A DNA stretch of 50,118 nt from positions 1 to 50,118 of the forward strand of contig CALGOB010000170.1 of assembly GCA_937958005.1 (NCBI GenBank), given 5' to 3'. The translations under genes and the position numbers were made by a program. The stretch comes from an uncultured Cyclobacteriaceae bacterium. GTDB lineage: Bacteria; Bacteroidota; Bacteroidia; Cytophagales; Cyclobacteriaceae. Shown here one piece after another: positions 16,560 through 24,342 of the stretch (positions are counted from its first letter, which is position 1; every line of letters begins with the position of its first letter). The notes under the pieces were generated by a model. It saw only the letters and a list, made by a program, of their open reading frames with translations. It had not been told where the DNA came from and made no database searches.

Positions 16560-17242
16560 CTTGATTATGATTACTTTGTTACCTTTTTACTCAAGTTTAT
16601 CAACAAAATAATTAGCAATTATGAATTAATAATTCCTGTAAGAATTACCTTGGGATTCATTAGTTCTTATGCGTTATTTCCATTACTTGGTATATCCACA
16701 CTTTCTCAGTTGTTTCTAAACTCAGCACTAATCACATTCTTACCAGTGGTAATTGCTTTTTATTCCCATCCTACCAATTAGAAAGCAAATACAATCAGCT
16801 AAACAAAAAGAAATTGCTTTAACCCGAATGATGCAATAGAAATTTGATGCAAACCATAACTAACAGTCATCTAGCCACTTAAATCCTAATTTCTTACTCA
16901 CCATAATGGAGACTATGTCTGCGTGGCAAATCAGAATTTAAGCAGCTATCTAACAGCCATTTATAATTTTCTCTTAAAAGTCTAATGCATCATTCGGGTT
17001 TAATAAATAGAGGAATTGATGGAGATATAGAAGCACTCCAAAAATCTAGAATCTCTGGGCAATTTGATAAACTTAATGTTATCGATTTAATTTCTTGTAA
17101 GAAAATCATTCAAGGGGTAAAAGAACTTCCAATTAATATTCCTGTGGTTTTAAGAATATTGTTTTATATAATCATTCCACTCCTCACCTGGGTTGCCGTA
17201 TCTTTAGTTGATAAGATTGTTGTAGCACTTTTAGATGCATAA
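16560..17242 (+). pseudogene. membrane-protein pseudogene split by a frameshift and a MITE
   Basis: A hydrophobic frame without stops runs from 16560 (YELIIPVRITLGFISSY, then FLPVVIAF) and stops at 16779. Removing one T from the T5 run at 16757-16761 continues it as IPILPIRKQIQSAKQKEIAL, right up to the MITE. The same protein resumes after the MITE as INRGIDGDIEALQKSRI and ends ITWV-type hydrophobic, closing at 17242. The MITE's TTA target copies (16819-16821, 17000-17002) coincide with one Leu codon of this frame, so cutting out the element restores the reading. No start codon is found in the 16560 frame, so more of the 5' end is lost. Predicted: two N-terminal and two C-terminal membrane segments with a cytoplasmic linker. 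Family not recognised. An 85-codon ORF from 16985 is only the tail joined to the MITE end. Confidence 0.7.
16822..16999. mobile_element. 178-bp MITE, copy 2
   Basis: Same orientation and length as 561-738, with ACCCGAATGATGCA/TGCATCATTCGGGT ends and flanking TTA at 16819-16821 and 17000-17002. It lies inside a decayed membrane-protein gene. The five differences between copies suggest fairly recent spread. Confidence 0.87.
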
Positions 17243-17428
17243 AGACTACGCTCTAAAATTAATTGGGCTGCACTGTACTTAATTTTAAAACCCGTGTTCA
17301 CAAACGAACATTTTTCTAGGAAATTCAAAAATCAATTTACTTTAACTTTTTGATCACTAATTATTTACAATAATTAGCATGTATTTAGCAAATAGAAGTA
17401 ACATAAGGTCATACTCAAAATAAATATT

Positions 17429-17695
17429 ATGAAAACGATTATCAATAAAATATCTACCACAGGTCTAGTGCTTATATTACTAGTTTCTGCTTTCCCTACT
17501 CAGGCAAAAACTAATGATTCTACTAAAATTGATAAAAAAGATGAAGCGTTAAAAATCACCGCTGCTCAAATTGATGAATTATTAGCTTCATTAGAAAGCG
17601 AATCAATAGAATACAATGATGATTCTATTACCTATGAGTTCTACAACGGAAATGATCAATCGATTTATACAATTAGTGTAAAAAAAATGAAGTAA
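17429..17695 (+). CDS. small exported protein, possibly extended by -1 frameshift to 17787
   Basis: The direct reading is 88 residues: a signal peptide (about 1-26, ending TQA) then an acidic, lysine-rich mature part (ALKITAAQIDELLASLES, DDSITYEFYNGNDQSIYTISVKK). The frame stops at 17693-17695 just after a run of eight A. In the -1 frame the same protein continues KNEVINDKKFISLEGTS and reaches IYRINKD before a TAA at 17785-17787, immediately ahead of a terminator. That would give about 120 residues. So either the A8 run holds an indel (sequence error or mutation), or slippage there makes a longer product. The function is unknown; I recognise no family. It is a single-gene unit. Confidence 0.65.
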   Translation: MKTIINKISTTGLVLILLVSAFPTQAKTNDSTKIDKKDEALKITAAQIDELLASLESESIEYNDDSITYEFYNGNDQSIYTISVKKMK

Positions 17696-17806
17696 TCAAC
17701 GATAAAAAGTTTATTTCATTAGAAGGGACTAGTGATTACTTCATGGAATCAGACAATACTTTCATTTATAGAATTAATAAAGACTAAAAGGTTAATTGAA
17801 TAATCT

Positions 17807-17842
17807 AAAAAGGGTGGGAGAAATGTTCTCTCATCCTTTTTT
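17807..17842 (+). terminator. terminator after the small exported protein
   Basis: AAAAAGGGTGGGAGAA (17807-17822) pairs with TTCTCTCATCCTTTTT (17826-17841) with two G-U pairs, then T residues. It sits only 20 nt after the stop of the -1 frame extension, which supports that extension as part of the gene. Confidence 0.8.
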
Positions 17843-17906
17843 GTTACCCAGTTCAAAGTTTTGAACTTTATTTTCTTATAGATTAAATCAGATTTTAATT
17901 ATTTTA

Positions 17907-17937
17907 TTGTTTGTTTTCACGAAAAGAGTTACTTTTG
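17907..17937 (+). promoter_or_regulatory. strong Bacteroidetes-type promoter of an sRNA candidate
   Basis: TTG at 17907-17909, a 20-nt spacer and TACTTTTG at 17930-17937: the best -33/-7 match in the window. The predicted start is near 17944. No gene follows within the next 350 nt, only structured sequence and a terminator. Confidence 0.75.
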
Positions 17938-17943
17938 TAAAAC

Positions 17944-18100
17944 AGAAAATAAAAAAGTAAACATAGTAGATGTTTATTTGTTAATATAACAACCTAGTGA
18001 TAGATAACATTATCACTTGCATCTAAAATATTTAAGAATCATGAGATAGGGGATGTGGACAGATGGTTGATGAGAGGCCTCCGCCAGGAGGCCTTTTTTT
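17944..18100 (+). ncRNA. structured small RNA candidate, about 157 nt
   Basis: Bounded by a consensus promoter and a strong terminator, with no ORF beyond a few codons. Three perfect hairpins come in series: AAACAT/ATGTTT (17959-17975), TTGTTA/TAACAA (17978-17992) and AGTGATA/TATCACT (17996-18017). These are followed by a G-rich single-stranded segment (18038-18074) and the terminator stem. I cannot match it to 6S RNA, tmRNA, RNase P or a known riboswitch. An alternative is a leader whose gene 18295 lies beyond the terminator, i.e. attenuation. Confidence 0.6.
18075..18100 (+). terminator. terminator of the sRNA candidate
   Basis: AGGCCTCC (18075-18082), a GCCA loop and GGAGGCCT (18087-18094) are followed by seven T. 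It is GC-rich and perfect. From 18101 to 18294 I see nothing further. Confidence 0.92.
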
Positions 18101-18294
18101 ATTGTTCCCTCTTTAGAAAATCCTATTATTTATTTTTTTTAACAGATCAAGCAATATTCCTACGGCAAAACATCTTTAAGTAACTTTACCATAAAATATA
18201 GTGTTCTTAATTAGCGCTCATTAATTTCAAAAGCCTAAAGCACTATTTTTATAATTACTAATAATCAAAGTAAAATTTCTCTGCGGATATACAC

Positions 18295-18600
18295 ATGAAA
18301 GATAAACCAGAAATATTAACAGAATGGTTAATAAGTGATGATATAGAATTACTATCCTACAATTTATCTGGTCTATTAGTAAGTGCAAACTTCCAAATCA
18401 TAAAATCTCATACTACCCAATGGAGTGGTGAAGAAACAATAGTTTGGATATTAGACGATGGAATAGCCTTTCTTAGGTCTTATAATAATTTTGAAAAGTT
18501 GTTTTTCGAATTAAGTAGTTTCAATCATGATAAGCACTTAAGCTTTGTTATCAAATTGAAAAATCTACTCCTGCAAAACACGAAGGGTCTTTTTAAGTAA
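18295..18600 (+). CDS. uncharacterised small protein, faintly AdoMet-decarboxylase-like
   Basis: A 101-residue soluble protein (starts MKDKPEILTEWL) with no signal peptide or membrane helix. The central spacing LLVSANFQIIKSHTT, ETIVWILDD, LRSYNNFEKLFFELSSFN recalls the half-domain of SpeD-type S-adenosylmethionine decarboxylases. The LSES(H) motif that makes the pyruvoyl group is absent, replaced by ILDDGIAFL. If related, it would be an inactive paralogue. This is weak pattern similarity and the family is not established. It is convergent with the YceI gene, 22 nt apart, and I see no clear promoter. Confidence that it is a gene is fair; confidence in the family is low. Confidence 0.6.
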   Translation: MKDKPEILTEWLISDDIELLSYNLSGLLVSANFQIIKSHTTQWSGEETIVWILDDGIAFLRSYNNFEKLFFELSSFNHDKHLSFVIKLKNLLLQNTKGLFK

Positions 18601-18622
18601 GATGAATATCATTGGTAAAGTC

Positions 18623-19138
18623 TCAAGATTTCCGTAGAAATTCCAACTCCAATTCAATACCAATACTTTTGTCAAATTTAATTTCTCGACTGCCGATATC
18701 GAACATTTTCGGATCTACTTGGGTAGACATATAAAGTCCAGTCCTTTTACTACCATCTTCTTGATCTACAATATTATTTTCAAATTTCGCATTAAATGAA
18801 ATAGGTTCATCATGAGATCCATATGTCAGACAGCCACGGACTCCATATTGACTATGAGAAATTTTACTAATCTTCTCAGATGTAAACTTTAATAAGGGTA
18901 CTTTCTCTGAAGCAAAAAAATCAGCACTAGATAAAAACTTATCCATTCCTTTATCTCCTGAATCTATTGAATCAGCTATCCACTGTAACTGTATCTGTGA
19001 TTTATCAAATTCTTCTTCTAATAATAGGCTGGCCATCATTTTCCGAAAATAAACTTTTCTGGGAGCTTCCCCATTCATAAAAATAGAAAACTCAATATAA
19101 CTATGCGAAGGGTCTATTACCCACTTTATTCTTTGCAT
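18623..19138 (-). CDS. YceI-like domain protein
   Basis: A 171-residue YceI-family protein (lipocalin-like barrel that binds isoprenoid or amphiphilic ligands in characterised members). The family opening WVIDPSHSYIEFSI, the central KFLSSADFFASEKVPLLKFTS and the closing IGIELELEFL are visible. There is no signal peptide, so unlike many YceI proteins it should be cytoplasmic. It starts 4 nt after a YceI-phosphatase fusion gene on the same strand and is almost certainly co-transcribed with it. The match to consensus is looser than for its neighbour: the FKVKHLMV-like stretch is replaced. The pairing suggests the two barrels work together. Confidence 0.8.
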   Translation of the reverse strand: MQRIKWVIDPSHSYIEFSIFMNGEAPRKVYFRKMMASLLLEEEFDKSQIQLQWIADSIDSGDKGMDKFLSSADFFASEKVPLLKFTSEKISKISHSQYGVRGCLTYGSHDEPISFNAKFENNIVDQEDGSKRTGLYMSTQVDPKMFDIGSREIKFDKSIGIELELEFLRKS

Positions 19139-19142
19139 TATT

Positions 19143-20390
19143 TTATAGTTTTATTTGAGCAATTAAAATTTGATCCATTTTGCCGTTTCCTACCCACTGG
19201 TTTAATACTTTCTGTAAATGTTCACCTCTATTACCCCAAGGCTGTTGTCTATTTTCGCTAAGGATATTACCTACTGTTTTAGCCCCAAGTTTTTTACCAT
19301 ATTTCCCTCCTGCTTGTTTGATAAATTCATCATTAAATACAACTAATGTGTCTCCCGAGTCATATGGTATTACATGTTCTGCCAATTGACCTGAGTTATA
19401 ATAAGGAAAACCAATCGAAATGTTATTTTTGGGGAATAATTTGAGTCCATTTGATTTTAATAAAACTACATTTAATCTTGCACTACAATATCTTATTTTA
19501 GCACCGCTCTTATCAATGATGAAATATCCTGTATCTAAAGAATAAGTATTATTATCATAGATACTCCTAGTCAAAAAATTATCATCTTGTAAGGCAAAGT
19601 GTAAAATTCTTAAAAACTGATTGGTACTATTAACTTGATTGTATTCTTTAGTTAAACTTTCAATATACAACTTAGTCTTTAATGCTCTCAAATAAGTTTC
19701 ATCAGTATCCCCTGTAGTTACACCAAAGATCCAATGCATCTGGTTTTCTTTGAGTTGTGACCATGAAAGCGTACCATTTTTATTGTCAGACAAGCTATTA
19801 AACAGCTGATAATTCTCATTCCTAACTACATCTGCCCTACCTGCAAGCCCTTTTACTCTATCTCCCGGTTTTTTATTCAACAATCGAATGTTACCATATA
19901 ATTTGATAACATCATCTACAATCACCCATTTATCACCTAGTAGGTTATTCCAGTTAAGTCCAAATTCACTCCTTTTGATATTTACTTCTAAAGAAAAATC
20001 TCCCAAGGTATCTTCATCTTGACTCTCCGTAAATGAAGCATATAAGTCAAATTCTTTCGAAACCCCTACAAGAGTTAATTCACCATGAAGTTTATAGCTA
20101 TTTTGCTTAATCTCACTAATCTCCGAGCTCTTAAAAGTAATGTTGGGAAATTCTTCTGTATTTAAAAAATCCAGACTTCTCAAATGATCATCACGTTGTT
20201 GCAGCCTTGTATTTATACTCTTAGCTTTTATATCAAGCTTAAATTCCTTTTCTACTAGCCTCTCTCCTTCGTTAGTCACAGAGATATCAAAATCCTCAAA
20301 CTCTCCTTGAATGTTTGCTACCAAGAGGTGTTTTACCTTAAATCGTATGTTACTTTTAGACTTATCTAGTATCCAATTGCTATTGGCCAT
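19143..20390 (-). CDS. YceI domain fused to a degenerate SpoIIE/PPM phosphatase-like domain
   Basis: A 415-residue cytoplasmic protein. Residues 1-170 are a well-conserved YceI barrel (WILDKSKSNIRFKVKHLLV, LRSLDFLNTEEFPNITF, RSEFGLNWN). From about 205 the layout matches SpoIIE-type PPM phosphatases: GTLSW (normally GDFYW), IFGVTTGDTDET (normally VADCTGHG), FIIDKSGAKIRYCSARLNVVLL (normally a substrate-side sheet), FNDEFIKQAGGKYGKKLGAK (normally YTDGxxDQFGGxxGKKFG) and KMDQILIAQIKL (normally VDDILVIGI). At least two metal-binding Asp positions are lost (GDF to GTL, DD to DQ), while Asp228, Asp354 and Asp406 remain, so it is probably a pseudophosphatase. The phosphatase call rests on motif order seen by eye. 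I know of no described YceI-PPM fusion. A perfect palindrome lies over its promoter. Confidence 0.7.
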   Translation of the reverse strand: MANSNWILDKSKSNIRFKVKHLLVANIQGEFEDFDISVTNEGERLVEKEFKLDIKAKSINTRLQQRDDHLRSLDFLNTEEFPNITFKSSEISEIKQNSYKLHGELTLVGVSKEFDLYASFTESQDEDTLGDFSLEVNIKRSEFGLNWNNLLGDKWVIVDDVIKLYGNIRLLNKKPGDRVKGLAGRADVVRNENYQLFNSLSDNKNGTLSWSQLKENQMHWIFGVTTGDTDETYLRALKTKLYIESLTKEYNQVNSTNQFLRILHFALQDDNFLTRSIYDNNTYSLDTGYFIIDKSGAKIRYCSARLNVVLLKSNGLKLFPKNNISIGFPYYNSGQLAEHVIPYDSGDTLVVFNDEFIKQAGGKYGKKLGAKTVGNILSENRQQPWGNRGEHLQKVLNQWVGNGKMDQILIAQIKL

Positions 20391-20412
20391 ATCAAAGTTT
20401 ATGTTTAAGCCT

Positions 20413-20420
20413 CAAAACTA
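20413..20420 (-). promoter_or_regulatory. -7 element of the YceI operon promoter
   Basis: The minus strand reads TAGTTTTG (TAnnTTTG), 22 nt upstream of the start codon at 20390. The expected -33 position falls inside the palindrome at 20435-20477. Confidence 0.5.
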
Positions 20421-20434
20421 CAGAATATCTATTT

Positions 20435-20477
20435 AATGATATTAAGCAATGGGTTTTTTCTAGCGCTTAATATCATT
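20435..20477. promoter_or_regulatory. perfect 13-bp inverted repeat over the YceI operon -33 region
   Basis: AATGATATTAAGC (20435-20447) and GCTTAATATCATT (20465-20477) are exact reverse complements with a 17-bp spacer. There is no T run after it, so it is not an obvious terminator for the upstream oxidoreductase. Its position suggests an operator. Confidence 0.5.
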
Positions 20478-20566
20478 TCTTCTATACTTTTAAATTTCAA
20501 ATTGTTAAATTTCTCATTGAAATTCGATTATTCTCTTGATAATGATCCCTATCCATCCTTTAATTG

Positions 20567-21583
20567 TCATCCAATTTTAACTACTATTTTCCCATGACTC
20601 TTTCTAGACTGCATGAACTCATGGGCTTTTGGAATTTCATCAAAATCATATACTTTACCAATTACAGGCTTAATGTTATTTTTTAGAACAAATTGTTTCA
20701 TTTCTTCAAATAAAGTTTCACTTATCATTTTATTTTCAGTCAAGTAACCTATGTGCGTTGCAAAAATTCCATAGCTGCCTTTTGCCATATTCATTATTTT
20801 TGCTTTAGGGGCATCTCTCCAGGTTTTCCAGTAGGTAAATGGGTTCGATTTTTTAAAAGGGATACTCGCGTAACCTGCTATGCATATTCTCCCAAACGGG
20901 TTCAGTAATTCTATACTCTTTTTAAATACTTCACCTCCCACTACTTCTAGCACTACATCTACTCCTTGATAATTTTCAGAAATATCTTGATAGAAATCTT
21001 TTTCTAAATAATTTATTGCCCTGTCAACTCTCATTTTTTTTAAGATCTCACACTTTTCATTACTTCCTGCCGTACCTATCACATGAGCTCCTAGCGCCTT
21101 ACCCAGCTGTATTGCAGCCGTTCCAACACCACCTGCAGCAGCATGCACTAGCAACACTTCATTTGCAGCTATCCTAGCTTGTTTATTCAGCACAACCCAC
21201 GCTGTCATATAGTTTACTAGTAATGCTGCGTTTTCCTCTTCCGTATACTCTTTTATTGCCTTGAAAACTAAATGTTCTGGAGCTATCACTTTTTCAGCAT
21301 AGCACCCATATTGTCCCCCAACGATGACAGGATCGCCAACAGCAACATGAGTAACACTGCTGCCAATTTTCTCTACTTTTCCATAGGACTCCATTCCTAG
21401 AACATAAGGCTTAGGTGGAGCCCAGGAATATTGGCCCTTTCTGGACAGTATTTCCGCATAATTAATCCCAATGGTTTTTACTTTAATCAAAATGTCAGTA
21501 GGATTACTTATCTTAGGACTAGGGATATTGCTCATCTGTAACACTTTTGGGTCTCCAGACGTATTTAATAAATAAGCTTTCAT
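20567..21583 (-). CDS. zinc-independent quinone oxidoreductase-like MDR protein
   Basis: A medium-chain dehydrogenase/reductase of the NADPH:quinone reductase group, about 338 residues. It has the N-terminal catalytic GroES-like domain (GINYAEILSRKGQY, GMESYGKVEKIG), then a Rossmann domain with VHAAAGGVGTAAIQLGKALGAHVIGTAGS binding NAD(P)H. The zinc-ligand cysteines of alcohol dehydrogenases are absent, consistent with the quinone reductase branch. It likely reduces quinones or enones in the cytoplasm. I choose the second ATG (21583, MKAYLLN); one two codons earlier at 21589 is possible. It is divergent from the thioredoxin-like gene with 113 nt between and appears to be a single-gene unit. 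Confidence 0.9.
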   Translation of the reverse strand: MKAYLLNTSGDPKVLQMSNIPSPKISNPTDILIKVKTIGINYAEILSRKGQYSWAPPKPYVLGMESYGKVEKIGSSVTHVAVGDPVIVGGQYGCYAEKVIAPEHLVFKAIKEYTEEENAALLVNYMTAWVVLNKQARIAANEVLLVHAAAGGVGTAAIQLGKALGAHVIGTAGSNEKCEILKKMRVDRAINYLEKDFYQDISENYQGVDVVLEVVGGEVFKKSIELLNPFGRICIAGYASIPFKKSNPFTYWKTWRDAPKAKIMNMAKGSYGIFATHIGYLTENKMISETLFEEMKQFVLKNNIKPVIGKVYDFDEIPKAHEFMQSRKSHGKIVVKIG

Positions 21584-21648
21584 ACACAAGCTATAATTTT
21601 AGGATCGTTTTTTTACATTTAAGAATATATGCATCCAATAAGTCATCT

Positions 21649-21656
21649 TATATTTG
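21649..21656 (+). promoter_or_regulatory. -7 element of the thioredoxin-like gene
   Basis: TATATTTG (TAnnTTTG), 41 nt before the ATG at 21697. Confidence 0.5.
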
Positions 21657-21696
21657 CAATATTAATTTCGGTATCAATTTATAAAGATTATTATAA

Positions 21697-22260
21697 ATGA
21701 ATTTTTCAAAACACATTATTTGCATCATATCCATTCCTTTTTTGATTCTTTTAGGTTCTTGGACTTCAGTGGAAAAAGTAGAAGCTATCAGTTGGATTAC
21801 TTGGGAAGAGGCAGTAGAATTAACCAGCAATGAAGCACACCCGAAGAAAGTATTTGTAGATGTATATACAGACTGGTGTGGCTGGTGTAAAGTAATGGAC
21901 AAAAAGACTTTTAATCATTCTGAAGTAGCAAAATATATGTCTGAAAACTTCTATATGGTCAAGTTAGATGCCGAACAAAAAGAAGATATTATTTACAAAG
22001 GATCCACTTTCAAATTTATCCCTCAAGGAAAAAGAGGTTATCATCAACTGGCAGCTACGTTATTACAAGGAAAACTTAGCTTTCCGACCACTGTTTTTCT
22101 AGATGAGAAAATGAGTATTATGACCATCCTTCCTGGATTCCAAAAGCCAGGCTTCTTTTACAAGGTAGCTAATTACTTTGGTGAGGATAATCATAAAAAG
22201 CAAAAATGGGAAGAATTTGAAAAGAGCTATGAAATTCCGTTTGTTGTAGAATCCGAATAA
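21697..22260 (+). CDS. exported thioredoxin-family protein
   Basis: A 187-residue thioredoxin-fold protein with an N-terminal hydrophobic export segment (about 5-25). The active site is CGWC in VFVDVYTDWCGWCKVMDKKTF (about 61-72), followed by SENFYMVKLDAEQKE and the cis-proline region LSFPTTVFLDE. The DWCGWCK wording with an inserted helix is typical of the Bacteroidetes DUF255-related or thioredoxin_7 group that works in the periplasm on protein disulfides or cytochrome maturation. There is no lipobox. It is a single gene with promoter and terminator. The exact partner is unknown. Confidence 0.9.
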   Translation: MNFSKHIICIISIPFLILLGSWTSVEKVEAISWITWEEAVELTSNEAHPKKVFVDVYTDWCGWCKVMDKKTFNHSEVAKYMSENFYMVKLDAEQKEDIIYKGSTFKFIPQGKRGYHQLAATLLQGKLSFPTTVFLDEKMSIMTILPGFQKPGFFYKVANYFGEDNHKKQKWEEFEKSYEIPFVVESE

Positions 22261-22285
22261 CACTTAGTTTTACTATAAGATTCCG

Positions 22286-22320
22286 AAGGTTGCTTTGTAT
22301 GAACATGGCAACCTTTTTTT
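22286..22320 (+). terminator. terminator of the thioredoxin-like gene
   Basis: AAGGTTGC (22286-22293) pairs with GCAACCTT (22308-22315) and is followed by T residues, 25 nt after the stop codon. From there to 22506 I see nothing identifiable. Confidence 0.85.
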
Positions 22321-22506
22321 ATTTACACACGCTAGTATTGATATAAATCACATTATTCAAAATGGTCTGTTTGCTTGAGCTTACTGAACATCTCTCAAAT
22401 GCTTCTAATTGAATTATACTTCTTACATTAACTCATGGCTAGCTACAGAAATGAATAAAAATAGATGATTTATTCTAACGATTGAAAGGTTGATAAAAAT
22501 CAAATA

Positions 22507-24294
22507 TCAATTTTCAGAAACTGTTTCCCATTTTTTAATCACTTCATGCACTTTATTCAGTGTGGCTGGTTTTGAAATAAAATCATTCATTCCTACGACA
22601 AAGCAAACATCTTGATCACTGCTTAAAGCATTTGCACTCATGGCTATAATTACTGGCTCCAAATTATTGAAGCCTTCTGATCTAATGATTCTTGATGCCT
22701 CTATGCCGTCCATTTCAGGCATTTGTAAATCCATTAAAATGAGGTCATAATTATTCCTCCTTTGACATTCTACAGCTTCTCGGCCATTCTCTGCATAATC
22801 TGCTTTTAAACCAAGTTTCTCAAGCATCATCCTGATAACCTTCTGATTTATCTCAAAATCCTCAGCAACTAAGATTTTAAGATCTGGTCGTATTTTTTCG
22901 AGTTTTACTTTTTTCTCTACAACTTCAATAACCTCTTCTGAATTATCCACAATGAAAGGCAATATGATGGTAAAGGTAGTCCCCAACTTCTCGGTACTCT
23001 TTACGGAGATTTTTCCTTTCATTAAATCAACTATTTTCTGAGTAATAGCTAACCCTAACCCAGTACCTCCATAGTTATTTTTCCGGACCTTATCTCCCTG
23101 AAAAAACGGATCGAAAAGATTCTTAATGTTTTCTTCTGAAATGCCGATTCCTGAATCTACTACATTAAACTCCATCATCACAGATTCTTCCTGCACTTCT
23201 ACAGTTTTCATTTCAATGTGTACAAAGCCTCTATTTGTAAATTTAGCAGCATTCCCTGTTATATTTAGCAAAACTTGCTTAAGTCGCTTCTCATCGCCTA
23301 CTAAGTATTTAGGAACATCCTTGGTTATGGTAAAAGTCAGGTCTACATTTTTACCAGATGTTCTTGGCCTAACGATAGACAACACTTCCTGTAAAGTTTT
23401 TCTGATATCAAATCTAGCTTCAAATAATTCAAATCTCTCAGCCTCAATTTTAGAAATGTCTAAAATATCATTGATAAGGGTTAATAATATATTTCCACTG
23501 CTCAGAATAGAAGAAACAATATCATGTTGTTCCTCATTCAGTTCTGTCTTCTTAATAATATCAGCCATTCCAATAATACCATGCAGAGGAGTTCTTATTT
23601 CATGACTCATACTTGCTAAAAAATCAGACTTGGCTTTTGTTGCAGACAATGCTTCGTCACTTACCTTTCTAAGCAACTGATTCATCCCTTCTAAGGCATG
23701 TTGATTTTCTTCGTGTTTGATTCTTTCATTGTTGTAGGTCTTTTTAAAGAAGTACATAATAAAACCCAGAATTAGTGCTGAAATCAGCAACATTCCAAAA
23801 ACACTGTACTCGAAATTTGGTTCTTCAATATAAGGATATATTAGCCCAGGTAATTGCTTCTCAGTGATGAATAAAAGTATAATGAGCAAATTACAGAAAA
23901 CGACAAAATATAAATACTGTTTGTTGGTAAAAACTAAAAACCCCAAAATCAACGTAATGTTTATATAGAGAATTGATGGCCCTCTAATTCCTCCAGTCAT
24001 AAAATAACCAGCAGATAAAAAAATAAATATTAGAGATACATATATTGCTACTCTAAGAGAGGTAACTCTCTTAACATTAAAACTCTCTACATAATAAAAC
24101 ACACCTATTACTAATATTATTGAAAATAGAAGGTAATGTTCAAGGCTTTGAGAAATATTAACAATTGTATTTTGAATAAGCCCTAAAGCTCCACAAACTA
24201 GTATAACTATATTCGATAACCTGAATAGTTGCTGCTCCAGAGTCCCTTGACTAAATGGAGAAAAGTATTTTACGTTTTTAAAACTCCTTTTCAT
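22507..24294 (-). CDS. hybrid sensor histidine kinase with C-terminal receiver
   Basis: A 595-residue inner-membrane kinase. About six transmembrane helices fill residues 25-183 with almost no extracellular loops, so the signal is probably sensed in the membrane. A short coiled linker leads to HisKA with phospho-acceptor His231 (SMSHEIRTPLHGIIGM), then HATPase_c with N box NAAKF, G1 VVDSGIGI and G2 GGTGLGLAI. A receiver domain spans about 475-590 with Asp522 (ILMDLQMPEMDG) and Lys in SKPA. Phosphoryl groups would pass from His231 to Asp522 and then to an outside phosphotransfer protein, which is not encoded nearby. It is transcribed after or beside the T9SS protease gene on the same strand, 48 nt downstream of it. 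Confidence 0.93.
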   Translation of the reverse strand: MKRSFKNVKYFSPFSQGTLEQQLFRLSNIVILVCGALGLIQNTIVNISQSLEHYLLFSIILVIGVFYYVESFNVKRVTSLRVAIYVSLIFIFLSAGYFMTGGIRGPSILYINITLILGFLVFTNKQYLYFVVFCNLLIILLFITEKQLPGLIYPYIEEPNFEYSVFGMLLISALILGFIMYFFKKTYNNERIKHEENQHALEGMNQLLRKVSDEALSATKAKSDFLASMSHEIRTPLHGIIGMADIIKKTELNEEQHDIVSSILSSGNILLTLINDILDISKIEAERFELFEARFDIRKTLQEVLSIVRPRTSGKNVDLTFTITKDVPKYLVGDEKRLKQVLLNITGNAAKFTNRGFVHIEMKTVEVQEESVMMEFNVVDSGIGISEENIKNLFDPFFQGDKVRKNNYGGTGLGLAITQKIVDLMKGKISVKSTEKLGTTFTIILPFIVDNSEEVIEVVEKKVKLEKIRPDLKILVAEDFEINQKVIRMMLEKLGLKADYAENGREAVECQRRNNYDLILMDLQMPEMDGIEASRIIRSEGFNNLEPVIIAMSANALSSDQDVCFVVGMNDFISKPATLNKVHEVIKKWETVSEN

Positions 24295-24342
24295 CTTTGA
24301 TCTTAAATATAATCCAAAGATTCATTGTTTACTACTAATGGC

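Noticed and set aside
16985-17242. 85-codon ORF from the MITE end as an independent gene
   Set aside because: The first five codons are MITE terminus; it is the tail of the interrupted gene.
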